DNA of 64,000 nt from Streptomyces cadmiisoli. Its GTDB lineage: Bacteria; Actinomycetota; Actinomycetes; Streptomycetales; Streptomycetaceae. The stretch covers positions 124,001-188,000 of the forward strand of contig NZ_CP030074.1 in NCBI RefSeq assembly GCF_003261055.1, read 5' to 3'. The notes beneath the pieces were generated by a model, which did not search any database, was not told where the DNA came from, and saw only the letters and a list, made by a program, of their open reading frames with translations. Below, piece after piece: positions 39,828-49,670 of this stretch. Numbering within the stretch: the first letter of the stretch is position 1; each line of letters opens with the position of its first letter. The position numbers and the translations under genes are program-made.

Positions 39828-40913
39828 ATGACGCAGCGCGTGCAGGGGGTCGTGGCCCTCGGGAAGAACGAACCGGTACGGGTCGAGACGGTGCTCGTGC
39901 CCGACGCCGGGCCGGGGGAGGCGGTGGTCCGGATCCAGGCGTGCGGGGTCTGCCACACGGACCTGCACTACAAACAGGGCGGTATCGGCGACGACTTCCC
40001 GTTCCTGCTCGGCCATGAGGCCGCCGGTGTGGTCGAGCAGGTCGGCCCGGACGTCACCGACGTCGCGCCGGGCGACTTCGTGATCCTCAACTGGCGTGCC
40101 GTGTGCGGCCACTGCCGGGCCTGTCTGCGCGGACGCCCCTGGTACTGCTTCGACACCCACAACGCCCGGCAGAGGATGACCCTGGCCGACGGACGGGAAC
40201 TGTCGCCGGCGCTGGGCATCGGCGCGTTCGCGGAGAAGACGCTGGTCGCCGCGGGCCAGTGCACGAAGGTCGACGCCTCGGTGGCGCCGGCGGTGGCCGG
40301 TCTGCTCGGCTGCGGTGTGATGGCGGGCATCGGCGCGGCGATCAACACCGGTGGCGTCGAACGGGGCGACACCGTCGCGGTGATCGGCTGTGGCGGGGTC
40401 GGCGGCGCGGCGATCGTCGGGGCGCGACTGGCCGGGGCGGCGAAGATCATCGCGGTCGACATCGACGCCCGCACGCTGGAGACCGCCCGGTCCATGGGCG
40501 CCACGCACACGGTCGACTCCCGGGCGACGGACATGGTCGACGCCGTGCGCGAGCTGACCGGCGGCTTCGGCGCGGACGTCGTCATCGACGCCGTGGGCAG
40601 GCCCGAGACCTACCGTCAGGCCTTCTACGCCCGCGACCTCGCCGGCACCGTCGTCCTCGTCGGTGTCCCCACCCCCGAGATGCGGCTGGAACTGCCGCTG
40701 CTCGACGTGTTCGGCCGGGGCGGCGCGCTGAAGTCGTCCTGGTACGGGGACTGTCTGCCCTCGCGGGACTTCCCGATGCTGGTCGACCTGCACCAGCAGG
40801 GCCGGATCGACCTGGACGCGTTCGTCACCGAGACCATCGGGCTCGGCGACGTCGAGGACGCCTTCGCGCGGATGCACGACGGCGACGTGCTGCGCTCGGT
40901 GGTGGTCCTGTGA
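39828..40913 (+). CDS. mscR: S-(hydroxymethyl)mycothiol dehydrogenase (zinc alcohol dehydrogenase family)
   Basis: 361 residues of a class III-like zinc ADH. Catalytic zinc ligands lie in [10 protein letters not shown] and [14 protein letters not shown], structural zinc cysteines in [19 protein letters not shown], and the NAD fold in [17 protein letters not shown] with Asp in VDID. Length and motifs match the mycothiol-dependent formaldehyde/nitrosothiol dehydrogenase MscR. It oxidises the formaldehyde-mycothiol adduct in the cytosol. The ATG at 39828 follows GAGGAAGGAACGTGCG. The GTGA-coupled MBL hydrolase downstream is the usual partner, as in Mycobacterium. Confidence 0.85.
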   Translation: MTQRVQGVVALGKNEPVRVETVLVPDAGPGEAVVRIQACGVCHTDLHYKQGGIGDDFPFLLGHEAAGVVEQVGPDVTDVAPGDFVILNWRAVCGHCRACLRGRPWYCFDTHNARQRMTLADGRELSPALGIGAFAEKTLVAAGQCTKVDASVAPAVAGLLGCGVMAGIGAAINTGGVERGDTVAVIGCGGVGGAAIVGARLAGAAKIIAVDIDARTLETARSMGATHTVDSRATDMVDAVRELTGGFGADVVIDAVGRPETYRQAFYARDLAGTVVLVGVPTPEMRLELPLLDVFGRGGALKSSWYGDCLPSRDFPMLVDLHQQGRIDLDAFVTETIGLGDVEDAFARMHDGDVLRSVVVL

Positions 40914-41542
40914 GCGGCGCCCTCGTCGACCAGCTCGTCACCTCGGGCACGTTCTCGCTGGACGACGGCGTCCGGCAGGTCGAGAACAACGTCTGGGTCG
41001 TCGGCGACGACCGTGAGGCGATCGTCATCGACGCCGCCCACGACGCCGACGCCGTCCTCGCGCTGCTGGCCGGGCGGGAACTGCGGGCGATCGTGTGCAC
41101 CCACGCGCACAGCGACCATGTCGCGGCGGCTCCCGCCCTGGCCGCGGCCACCGGCGCGCCCGTCCTGCTGCACCCCGACGACATGCCGCTGTGGAAGCTG
41201 ACCCACCCCGAGGTGCGGCCGGACGGCGCGCTGAGCGACGGGCAGAGGCTGAGCGTCGCGGGCGTCGATCTCACCGTGCTGCACACCCCGGGGCACGCGC
41301 CGGGGGCCGTGTGCCTCCACGCGCCCGAACTGGGGGCCGTCTTCACCGGGGACACCCTCTTCCACGGCGGACCGGGCGCCACGGGCCGGTCGTTCTCCAG
41401 TTTCCCCGTCATCGTCGAATCCATCCGGACCCGGCTGCTGACCCTGCCCCCGGAGACGGTGGTCCGTACCGGGCACGGCGAGAACACCACGGTGGGTGCC
41501 GAGGCGCCGCAGTTGGAGGAGTGGATCCGGCGCGGGTTCTGA
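40910..41542 (+). CDS. Metallo-beta-lactamase fold hydrolase (MscR partner)
   Basis: 210 residues. The metal motif is [12 protein letters not shown] (HxHxDH), followed by [31 protein letters not shown] and [13 protein letters not shown]. This is a glyoxalase-II-like hydrolase. Sitting directly after mscR with a GTGA overlap, it probably hydrolyses S-formylmycothiol to formate and mycothiol, finishing formaldehyde detoxification. The exact substrate is inferred from the gene pair. Confidence 0.8.
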   Translation: MSGALVDQLVTSGTFSLDDGVRQVENNVWVVGDDREAIVIDAAHDADAVLALLAGRELRAIVCTHAHSDHVAAAPALAAATGAPVLLHPDDMPLWKLTHPEVRPDGALSDGQRLSVAGVDLTVLHTPGHAPGAVCLHAPELGAVFTGDTLFHGGPGATGRSFSSFPVIVESIRTRLLTLPPETVVRTGHGENTTVGAEAPQLEEWIRRGF

Positions 41543-41678
41543 CCGGGGTCAGGTCTGCGGACGGGCCGGGGCCGTGTCCGTGAGCGGGCCGCCGGGGCCG
41601 TGCCGGCGCCGGCTCGCCCGCGACGACGCTCACGCGTGCGCCGCTCGGATCGTGCCCGGGGCGCGGCCCGAGCCGTGG

Positions 41679-42293
41679 TCAGCGGCGCGAACCCAGGACG
41701 TCCGGGTCGATCCCGAGCTCCGCGGCCGTGTGCTCCCGCATCCAGGTGATGGCCTCGTCCCGCTTCAACGGACCGCGGCGGGCGACCATTTGGACGGCCA
41801 GGCCGTCGAGGAACAGGGTGATCCGCCACACCGTCCGCCGGGCGTCGGCGCAGTGGAAGTCACCGCTCGCCATGCCTTCCTCGACCAGCGCGGTGAAGAT
41901 CCTCTTCCACTCCTCGTCCATCTCCTGCATGACCGTGCTCAGACCCCGGTCGCGCAGGCCCGCGGAGTAGCCGTCGATCCACAGCCGCCATCCGGGAACG
42001 GTCTTGGCCGTCGGGCTGTAGAGCCTGAGCAGTGCCTTGAGGCGGGTGACGACCGGGGCGGGGCGGGACAGCACCGCGCGGGCCGCGTCCAGTTCGAGGC
42101 GTGCCGCGTGTGCGAACGTCGCCTCGATCAACTGCTCTTTGGTCTCGAAGTGGTAGTAGATAAGGCCGCTGCTCACGCCCAGGGAACTCGCCACATCGGT
42201 GATACGGGTCGTCGCGATACCGCGCTGTTCGATCTGCTCCACCGTGGCGTCGAGGATCTCCTCACGCCTCAGGACCACCTTTTTCCTTACCAC
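41679..42293 (-). CDS. TetR/AcrR-family regulator
   Basis: 204 residues. The N-terminal HTH runs EEILDATVEQIEQRGIATTR, ITDVASSLGVSSGLIYYHFE, TKEQLIEATF; the C-terminal domain includes WRLWIDGYSAGLRDRG and ITLFLDGLAVQMVARRGPL. The family binds small effectors and represses neighbours. The GTG at 42293 begins VVRKKVVLRREE. Five similar candidate operators occur in its own promoter region and at the promoters on both sides, so it likely controls the peptide transporter units and mscR-MBL. Confidence 0.85.
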   Translation of the reverse strand: MVRKKVVLRREEILDATVEQIEQRGIATTRITDVASSLGVSSGLIYYHFETKEQLIEATFAHAARLELDAARAVLSRPAPVVTRLKALLRLYSPTAKTVPGWRLWIDGYSAGLRDRGLSTVMQEMDEEWKRIFTALVEEGMASGDFHCADARRTVWRITLFLDGLAVQMVARRGPLKRDEAITWMREHTAAELGIDPDVLGSRR

Positions 42294-42314
42294 GCGGTCA
42301 CCTTATCCCTCGTG

Positions 42315-42334
42315 CTGACTGAGGTGTCAGCCGG
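42315..42334. promoter_or_regulatory. Candidate TetR operator 3 (tetR promoter, proximal)
   Basis: CTGACTGAGGTGTCAGCCGG, 22 bp upstream of the tetR start, placed for autoregulation. Confidence 0.5.
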
Positions 42335-42405
42335 AAGCCGTACCTGGCCAGGCCGTCGTACGGCTCCGTCGAATCCACTGAAAACCTACGATTTCACTGC
42401 ACCAA

Positions 42406-42425
42406 GTGATTGATACATCAGTCAG
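42406..42425. promoter_or_regulatory. Candidate TetR operator 4
   Basis: GTGATTGATACATCAGTCAG; inner TGATTGA-TACA-TCAGTCA is a near-perfect palindrome. It lies in the 686-bp gap between tetR and the transporter operon, which shows no other clear gene up to 42979. Confidence 0.5.
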
Positions 42426-42573
42426 CAACGAGATCGCGACTGCGTCCGCCAACCCTACTCGGGGATCACCGTTCGGTGTATGCCTTCAACGGCTTGCATC
42501 TGATGTGACCTGCGCAAATGATCGCCATCGTGTAGTGCGCGGGATCGGTGATCAAAGGATCGCCGCCGATCCA

Positions 42574-42593
42574 CTGACTTACGTATTGGTCAG
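42574..42593. promoter_or_regulatory. Candidate TetR operator 5 (transporter operon side)
   Basis: CTGACTTACGTATTGGTCAG, arms CTGAC/GTCAG, about 650 bp before the first permease and about 400 bp before the small coupled ORFs. Confidence 0.5.
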
Positions 42594-42979
42594 GCAAACA
42601 CCGGCGCAATGGTTACCGATGCCTTGACGGCGTCCGAACGGCGTCTCTACTCTCGCCATGTCTGCAGAGCCTGCCCGCCGAGCGCAGTCGTTGCGGGCCG
42701 GTGAGAGTGCGCCGGTTCCTGCCGCAGACGAGACAGCTGCCCGTCCCGGACGCTCATCGGCTCCCACCCCGTCGTAGGCGCCCACGTTCCGACCCGAATC
42801 GGCGAGCCGACCGCTCACCGGACCTGGGCAGGACCGCGCAATGCGTACAGCCTCCCCCTTTTCACATCCAGCCCGCACTTCCTCTCAGGAAATTGTCATT
42901 TCGACCCGGGTACGGCCGGTCGGCGATTTCCGGGAAATGCCGTGCGGCAGCGGAGACCACAGCCCTCAGGGAGAAGACC

Positions 42980-43099
42980 ATGCGAGCCGCACTCGACCCC
43001 GCGACCGGATCCCGCACCGGTCTCCGGGACGTCCGGTCCGGCGGCCCGCACCGAGACGCGCCGCGGCGACGTCAGGAGAGGACCAGCGATGCCCCATAA
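42980..43099 (+). CDS. Possible 39-residue leader ORF before the ABC operon
   Basis: An ATG at 42980 with AGGGAGAAGACC before it opens 39 codons (MRAALDPATGSRTGLRDVRS ... TSDAP). It ends inside the next small ORF. The product is Arg-rich with no recognised motif. Either a translated leader or a relic; the good ribosome site is the main support. Confidence 0.3.
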   Translation: MRAALDPATGSRTGLRDVRSGGPHRDAPRRRQERTSDAP

Positions 43100-43226
43100 C
43101 AGAGAGACCCACGGCGGGTCCTTCGCGCGGAGCGGGGGAGCGCGGCTGCGGCCCGGCCCCGGCACACCGCCCCCGCGCCCCCGCCGGGACGGGTCCTGTA
43201 CCAGGTGGGCGGGCGAGCGGCGATGA
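43089..43226 (+). CDS. Possible 45-residue ORF coupled to the first permease
   Basis: An ATG at 43089 behind GGAGAGGACCAGCG opens 45 codons (MPHNRETHGGSFARSGGARL ... WAGERR). Its stop overlaps the permease ATG as ATGA. The chain of small ORFs 42980-43099, 43089-43226 and then the permease suggests translational coupling into the operon. No family is recognised. Confidence 0.35.
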   Translation: MPHNRETHGGSFARSGGARLRPGPGTPPPRPRRDGSCTRWAGERR

Positions 43227-44131
43227 CCGGACTCGGCGTCACCACGACCGTCACCCCGAAAGCCGCCGCCCATCGGCCCGCCGCCGCACGCGCGTCCGCC
43301 GGCCGCGGCCTGTGGGTGACGGGCCTGCTGCTCCTGCTGGCGCTCGGTCTGCTGGCCCTGCTCGCACCGCTCACGGGATCGCCCTACCGCATCCACACCG
43401 AATCGCTCACCGCCCAGGGACTGCCCGGCGGCCCGGGGACGCCCGGCCATCCGCTCGGTACCGACGCCATCGGGCGCGACATGCTCGCCCGCGCCGCCCA
43501 CGGGCTGCGCTCCACCCTCGTCATCGCCGCCGTCGCCAACCTCGCCTCCGTGGGCCTGGGAACGGTGGTCGGACTCGTCGCCGGCTTCTACCGCGGGTGG
43601 ATCGACCAGGTGCTGATGCGCACCGTCGACGTCTTCCTGTCCGTACCCACCGTGCTGTCGGGTCTCGCCCTGGCGAGCATCGTGGGCCAGGGCCGCACCG
43701 GCGCCGTCGTCGTCATCACCGCCCTGTACTGGGCCTGGACCGCCCGCCTGGTGCACGGCGAGGTGACCCGGCTCAGAGCCCGGGGCTGGGTCGAGGCGGC
43801 GCTCGCCCACGGAGTCCCCCCGCGGACCGTGCTGCGGCGACACGTCCTGCCCCATCTGTCCACGATCCTGCTGAACATCGCGGCCCTCAACGGCGCGTCC
43901 GTCGTCGTGGTGGGCGCGGGGCTGTCCTTCCTCGGCGCGGGCATCCAGCCGCCGACACCCGAACTCGGCAACCTCCTCGCCGACGGCTCCAACAGCATGA
44001 TGTACGCACCGCACGCCCTGGTCGTCCCGCTCGTCCTCGTCATCGCGACCGTCCTGTCCTTCGTGCTCATCGCCGAAGGGCTCAACCGGCGCAACCCCCT
44101 CTCGAAGAGACACTCATGGCTCGACGCATAG
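43223..44131 (+). CDS. ABC transporter permease, DppC/OppC type
   Basis: 302 residues, about six membrane helices, with an N-terminal helix LWVTGLLLLLALGLLALLAP and the DppC lead-in HPLGTDAIGRDMLARAAHGL. The coupling (EAA-like) loop is WVEAALAHGVPPRTVLRRHV followed by LPHL. It forms half of the membrane channel of a peptide/nickel-type importer. The ATG at 43223 overlaps the small upstream ORF and the gene end overlaps the next permease by 16 nt. Confidence 0.85.
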   Translation: MTGLGVTTTVTPKAAAHRPAAARASAGRGLWVTGLLLLLALGLLALLAPLTGSPYRIHTESLTAQGLPGGPGTPGHPLGTDAIGRDMLARAAHGLRSTLVIAAVANLASVGLGTVVGLVAGFYRGWIDQVLMRTVDVFLSVPTVLSGLALASIVGQGRTGAVVVITALYWAWTARLVHGEVTRLRARGWVEAALAHGVPPRTVLRRHVLPHLSTILLNIAALNGASVVVVGAGLSFLGAGIQPPTPELGNLLADGSNSMMYAPHALVVPLVLVIATVLSFVLIAEGLNRRNPLSKRHSWLDA

Positions 44132-45036
44132 GCATCCGCATCCTCCTGGGCCTGCTCACCATCCTGGCCGTGCTGCTGCTCACCTTCGTGCTCCAGTACG
44201 TGCTGCCCGGCGACCCGGCCCGCAGCATCGCCGGTCCCAAGGCGAGCCCCGAGGTCCTGGCCCGCATCCGGGAACAACTCCACCTGAACGACCCGCTGCC
44301 GGCGCAGCTGGGCCACTACCTCGCCGGGGCGGTCACCGGTGACCTCGGCACCTCCTACGCCAAGGACGCCCCCGTCCTCTCCCTGATCCTCGACCGCATC
44401 CCGGCCACCGCGGTCCTCGCGGGCGCCGCGCTGCTCATCGAACTCGTCGTCGGCACGGTGTGGGGCACCTGGGAGGCGCTGCGCCCCAAGCGCAGCTGGC
44501 TGCTGGCCACCTTCCACGTCGGCCTGCTGTCCGTCCCCGCCTTCTCCCTGGGGTTCGCCCTCCTGCTGCTGTTCGCCTACCAGATCCCGCTCTTCCCGAT
44601 CGACGGCGGCACCGGCGCGGCCAAGATCGTGCTGCCGGCGGTCACCCTGGGCATCCTGGGCGCCCCCTTCTACGCCAACGTCGTACGCGACAGCATGCGC
44701 GACGCCCTCGCCTCCCCGTATGTGCGCACCGCGGTCTCCAAGGGGCTGCGCCGCCGCCGGATCCTGCTGCGGCACGTCGCCCGGAACACCGCCTCGCCGG
44801 TGGTGACCATGCTCGGGATGGACGTGGCGGTCTTCTTCTCCAGCGTCGTCTTCGTCGAGAAGATCTTCGCCTGGCCCGGGGTCGGCCTGCTGCAGACCGA
44901 GGCGTTCGCCGACCTGGACCGCCCCCTGCTGACCGGCACGGTGGTGGTGGTCGCGGTGATCGTCGTGCTGGGCAACCTGACCGCCGACGTCACCCGCATG
45001 TTCATCGACCCGCGCGTCAGGACGGAGGCGCTGTGA
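44116..45036 (+). CDS. ABC transporter permease, DppB/OppB type
   Basis: 306 residues, six membrane helices. The N-terminus ILLGLLTILAVLLLTFVLQY VLPGDPAR is the DppB signature, with QLHLNDPLPAQLGHYLAGAV GDLGTSY in the first loop and the EAA-like loop YVRTAVSKGLRRRRILLRHV. It is the second channel subunit, partner of the preceding DppC-type protein. The order C-B-D-F is less common than B-C-D-F. It overlaps both neighbours and so belongs to one coupled operon. Confidence 0.85.
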   Translation: MARRIGIRILLGLLTILAVLLLTFVLQYVLPGDPARSIAGPKASPEVLARIREQLHLNDPLPAQLGHYLAGAVTGDLGTSYAKDAPVLSLILDRIPATAVLAGAALLIELVVGTVWGTWEALRPKRSWLLATFHVGLLSVPAFSLGFALLLLFAYQIPLFPIDGGTGAAKIVLPAVTLGILGAPFYANVVRDSMRDALASPYVRTAVSKGLRRRRILLRHVARNTASPVVTMLGMDVAVFFSSVVFVEKIFAWPGVGLLQTEAFADLDRPLLTGTVVVVAVIVVLGNLTADVTRMFIDPRVRTEAL

Positions 45037-46027
45037 CTGTGCTCGACGACCCGACCCCCGTCGCGCTCGGGGACGCTGTGTCGATCAGCGGCCTGACGGT
45101 GTCCTACGGCACCACCACCGCGCTGCGCGACGCGCACCTGCACATCCCCGCCGGGACCACCACGGCCCTGGTCGGCGAGTCCGGCTCCGGCAAGTCCACG
45201 CTCGCGCTCGCGGCGAGCCGGCTGCTGCCCCCCGACGCGAGCATCACCGCCGGTTCGGTACGGGTCGGGGAGACCGACCTCGCCGCGCTGACCGGCCGGC
45301 CGCTGCGCGAGGCCCGGGGCAGCGTCGCCGCCTATCTGGCCCAGGACGCCTCCGTCGCCCTCAACCCCGTCCTGCGGGTGGGCGGGCAGATCGCCGAGGT
45401 CCACCGGGTCCGGCACGGAGCGGGCCGCCGCGAGGCCGCGGCGCTCGCCGAGCAGAACCTCGCCGACGTCGGCATCCCCGACCCCGCGCGGGTCGCGCGC
45501 CGCTACCCGCACGAACTGTCCGGCGGGATGCGCCAGCGCGCCGTCATCGCCATCGCGCTGGCGTTCCGGCCCCGGCTGCTCATCGCCGACGAACCGACCA
45601 CCGCGCTCGACACGACCGTCCAGGCGGACATCCTCGCCCTGGTCGGCCGGCTCCAGCGCCAGTGCGGACTGACCGTCCTGTGGATCACCCACGACATGTC
45701 GGTGGTGGCGGAGATCGCCGACCGGGTCGCCGTGATGTACGGCGGACGGATCGTCGAACAGGCCGACGTCCTCACCCTGTTCGAGTCCCCCGCCCATCCG
45801 TACACCCGGGCTCTGCTCCGCTGCTTCCAGGAGGGGCGGACCGCCCGGCCCAAACAGATCCTCGCCGCCATCAACGGCTCCCCGCCCGTCGGGGGCGTCC
45901 CGGACGGCTGCCCGTTCCACCCGCGCTGCCCGAAGGCCGACGACAGCCGCTGCCGGACCCTGCTGCCCGAGCCGCGCCCCATCGCGCGGGACCGGCAAGC
46001 GGCCTGCCACCACCTGGAGTTCACCTC

Positions 46028-46031
<4 letters not shown>
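45033..46031 (+). CDS. ABC transporter ATPase, DppD/OppD type
   Basis: 332 residues. Walker A GESGSGKSTLAL, Q-loop YLAQDASVALNP, signature LSGGMRQRAVIAIALAF, Walker B LLIADEPTTALD, and H-loop ITHDMSVVAEIADR. The C-terminal oligopeptide/dipeptide domain has CPFHPRCPKADDSRC, the four-Cys region typical of OppD/DppD. It energises uptake of the substrate delivered by the family-5 binding protein. The GTG at 45033 overlaps the permease stop and the gene end overlaps the next ATPase (ATGA). Confidence 0.9.
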
Positions 46032-46852
<821 letters not shown>

Positions 46853-46856
46853 AGCG

Positions 46857-47864
46857 CTACTTGAAGAGGAAGTCCCAGTCCCAGAAGTCCGAGGGCGCGG
46901 GCGGCGGTGAGGGGGACGGGGACGGGGACGGACCGGGCGGTGGGTCGGACGACTCCGAAGGGCTCGGTCCGTCGGGATCCGGCGGCGGCTGCGACGTGGA
47001 CGAGTCGGGGGAGGGGCCCGTGGTGTCCTCGGGTCCGGGGTCCTGCTCGGACCCGGTACCGGACGTGGATTCCGACGGGCTCGGGGACGGGTCCCGGGTC
47101 GTGTCGGCGACGATGTCGGGCTCCGGCGTGCCGGCGTAGCGGGCGATCCAGCCGAGCACGGTGTCGGCGTAGGTGTCGGACCGGTTGTAGCTCAGCAGCG
47201 CCTCGCGCAACTGACGCGGGTCGGCCAGGTCCCGGCCGCCCGCGCACAGGTAACGGCCGGCGCTCAGGGCCGCGTCGTACATGTTGTGCGGGTTCGCCGC
47301 CCCGTCGTCGTTGCCGTCGCTGCCCCACACCGCCCAGGTGGTGGGGATGAACTGCATGGGGCCCACCGCCCTGTCCCACCGGGTGTCCCCGTCCAGCCGT
47401 CCGCCGTCCGAATCGGGCACGCTCGCGAACCCGTCGCCGTCGAGCGCCGGTCCGAGGATCGGTTCGACGGTCGTGCCGTCCGCGGTGAGTGCCCCGCCCC
47501 GCGCCTGACCGGACTCGACCTGGCCGATCCCCGCGAGCACCGCCCAGCCCAGCCGGCAGCCCGGCAGGCTCCGCGCCAGCCGGTCCTCGGCGTTGCGGTA
47601 GGCCTTGTACACCGTGGCCGGAAGGGTGAGCCCGGAGGGCAGCAGGGTCTCCGCGGTGTCCGGAGCAGGTGACGGACCCGGCGACGGTGGCGTGGTGGGC
47701 GGTGTGACGAACGGCCGCGGCACGTCCTGGAATCCCTCGTCGGCGGCCCCGGCCCAGTCGGTGGGCTGCCGGCTCTCGTACACGCCCGCCCCCACCGTCA
47801 CCAGCGTGGCCGCCACCGCCACGGCCGCGAAGCCCTGTGTGGCGCGCTGAATCGGTGACGCCAT
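46857..47864 (-). CDS. Secreted/anchored lytic transglycosylase (SLT-like)
   Basis: 335 residues. An N-terminal membrane helix or uncleaved signal (GFAAVAVAATLVTVGAGVYE) leads to a Pro-rich spacer and a lytic transglycosylase domain: GCRLGWAVLAGIGQVESGQA with the catalytic Glu in GQVESG, then WDRAVGPMQFIPTTWAVWGS and NPHNMYDAALSAGRYLCAGG. A long Pro/Ser/Asp-rich tail ends WDWDFLFK. It should cleave peptidoglycan glycan strands outside the membrane. I chose the ATG at 47864, which gives a compact signal; earlier in-frame starts would add a poor N-terminus. Confidence 0.85.
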   Translation of the reverse strand: MASPIQRATQGFAAVAVAATLVTVGAGVYESRQPTDWAGAADEGFQDVPRPFVTPPTTPPSPGPSPAPDTAETLLPSGLTLPATVYKAYRNAEDRLARSLPGCRLGWAVLAGIGQVESGQARGGALTADGTTVEPILGPALDGDGFASVPDSDGGRLDGDTRWDRAVGPMQFIPTTWAVWGSDGNDDGAANPHNMYDAALSAGRYLCAGGRDLADPRQLREALLSYNRSDTYADTVLGWIARYAGTPEPDIVADTTRDPSPSPSESTSGTGSEQDPGPEDTTGPSPDSSTSQPPPDPDGPSPSESSDPPPGPSPSPSPSPPPAPSDFWDWDFLFK

Positions 47865-48232
47865 CCGTCCGTTTCCCCTGCGGTCGCCTGATGGGCGCGG
47901 CACACGGGCCACGGCCCGCCCCGGTCCCGGCACCGTGCCGGCCACGGCCCCTGCCGGGTGATGCTCGCAGCCGGTCCGGTGCGGGTCGGCGTCCATAGGG
48001 GAGGGCGTGGGGGCACGTCCGGTGCCCTCGCGGTCCGGCGGGACCGGGACCACGCCCGGCGGCGGGGTCGCTCCGGACACCCACCGGCGTTCGCAACGCC
48101 GCCTGTCGCGCGCGGGTACGCCCGGGAGCGGGCGGGGTGTCCCCACGGGACCGCGGATCCGGCCCTTTCGTGCAGCGCCGCGGGACCTGAACGACGCCCC
48201 CGGGCCGCTACGGCCCGCACGTCCCCGGAGCC
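47865..48232. other. Divergent intergenic region
   Basis: 368 bp between the divergent transglycosylase and CIS-associated membrane-protein genes. It must hold both promoters. Apart from GC-rich runs and short imperfect repeats I see no gene, no RNA and no strong hairpin. Confidence 0.45.
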
Positions 48233-49627
48233 ATGCTGGGCCGGGTGGGAGCCATCGTATTGCTGCTCGAGGACGACACCCCGGCCGTACCAGGAGAGGA
48301 GACCAGGCGAGCCCTGCAGATCTGCAACGCCGGTTCCGTCGTCGACCGTTTCGAGCTGGACGTCGTCGGCGACGCCAAGGACTGGATCCGCGTCGAGCCG
48401 GCCGAGGTCAACGTCTTCCCCGACCAGTCCGCCGGCGCCGAGCTGGTCTTCACCCCGCCCCGCTCCACCGACCTGCCCGCCGGGGAGGTGACCTTCGCCC
48501 TCAGGGTGATGTCCCACGAGGACATCGAGGGCTCGGTGGTCGAGGAGGCCACGGTCACCGTCGGCTCCTTCACCGACTTCGGCGTCAAACTGCTGCCGAG
48601 GACCAGACGGGCACGACTCGGCGCCCGTTTCCACGCGGTCGTCGACAACCGCGGCAACGCGCCCCTGCGGGTCCAGCTCTACGCCGCCGACCCCGACGCC
48701 GGACTCGGCTTCACCTTCTCCTACAAGGAGATCGAGGTCACCCGCGGCACGGGTTCGGTCGTCCCGGTCAAGGTCAAGCCCGCGGCCCGGCGGTGGCGCG
48801 GCGCCGATCTGACCCTGCCCTTCCAGGTACTCGCGGTGCACCGGGCGGAGGGCGGCGAGGAGGAGCAGACGGCCGACGGGGCGGTGGTGCAGGCCGCCCT
48901 GGTCTCCGACGCCGTGGTGAAGTTCGTGATGGCGGTGGCCGCCGCGGTGGTCGCGCTGATCGCGCTGTGGCTGTTCGTCCTGAAACCGAGCGTGGAGTCC
49001 GAGGCGCGCAGGCAGGCGTCCGCCGTCGTCGGCGAGGAGTCCGGACCGCCCGGGAACGGCACGGGGGAGTCTCCCCCGCCGGACGGGGCGACGGAGAGCC
49101 CCGGCGCGGGGCAGGCCGGGGGGCCCGGAGCCGACCGGAGTCCTCCGCCGTCCCAGGACACCGGATCCGGCAGCGGCGGCGGTGCGGGTGGCGGGGGCGG
49201 CCGGGACGACCCCGGCGACCAGGAGTCGCAGTCGGAGGAACCGCCCGGCGACCAGGGCGGCGGAGGCGAGGCCTTCGACTTCCGCCTGGAGGCCGACGCG
49301 CCGGTCTCGGCCGAGTTCGACGCCGAGGCCACGTACACCGTGCCCGAGGGATCGACGCTCTACCTCATCGACGTGGTGTACGAGAACGTGGCCGGGGACG
49401 CCGGTGTCGTGCGGCTCCAGCGCGGGAACTCGGTGCTGCGCCAACTGGCCCTGGACACCTTCCGCAACCTCGACGAGAGCTACGAGCAGCCGATCGAGTT
49501 CGGACCGGGCGAGAACGTCGTCCTCGCGGTCCGCTGCCAGGACCCGGCTGCCCAGTCCGAGGCACCGGCGCAGAACTGCACCCCCGCCGCCTACTTCTCC
49601 GGCCGCCTCGTCAAGGCCGGAACGTGA
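48233..49627 (+). CDS. Membrane protein with Ig-like domains, contractile-injection-associated (COG1470-like)
   Basis: 464 residues. The N-terminal 230 residues form two beta-sandwich modules (TRRALQICNAGSVVDRFELD, WIRVEPAEVNVFPDQSAGAE; then FHAVVDNRGNAPLRVQLYAA). One membrane helix follows (KFVMAVAAAVVALIALWLFV), then a 90-residue Gly/Pro/Ser linker, then a C-terminal beta domain (STLYLIDVVYENVAGDAGVV). The N-terminal type resembles the 'hydrolytic protein' encoded in Streptomyces contractile-injection clusters. It is followed by a PAAR gene, which supports that link. No sheath, tube or baseplate gene is in the window. Confidence 0.65.
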   Translation: MLGRVGAIVLLLEDDTPAVPGEETRRALQICNAGSVVDRFELDVVGDAKDWIRVEPAEVNVFPDQSAGAELVFTPPRSTDLPAGEVTFALRVMSHEDIEGSVVEEATVTVGSFTDFGVKLLPRTRRARLGARFHAVVDNRGNAPLRVQLYAADPDAGLGFTFSYKEIEVTRGTGSVVPVKVKPAARRWRGADLTLPFQVLAVHRAEGGEEEQTADGAVVQAALVSDAVVKFVMAVAAAVVALIALWLFVLKPSVESEARRQASAVVGEESGPPGNGTGESPPPDGATESPGAGQAGGPGADRSPPPSQDTGSGSGGGAGGGGGRDDPGDQESQSEEPPGDQGGGGEAFDFRLEADAPVSAEFDAEATYTVPEGSTLYLIDVVYENVAGDAGVVRLQRGNSVLRQLALDTFRNLDESYEQPIEFGPGENVVLAVRCQDPAAQSEAPAQNCTPAAYFSGRLVKAGT

Positions 49628-49670
49628 ACCGTCGAGTGCGCTCGCGCACGCCACGAGGAAGGAGACGAAC

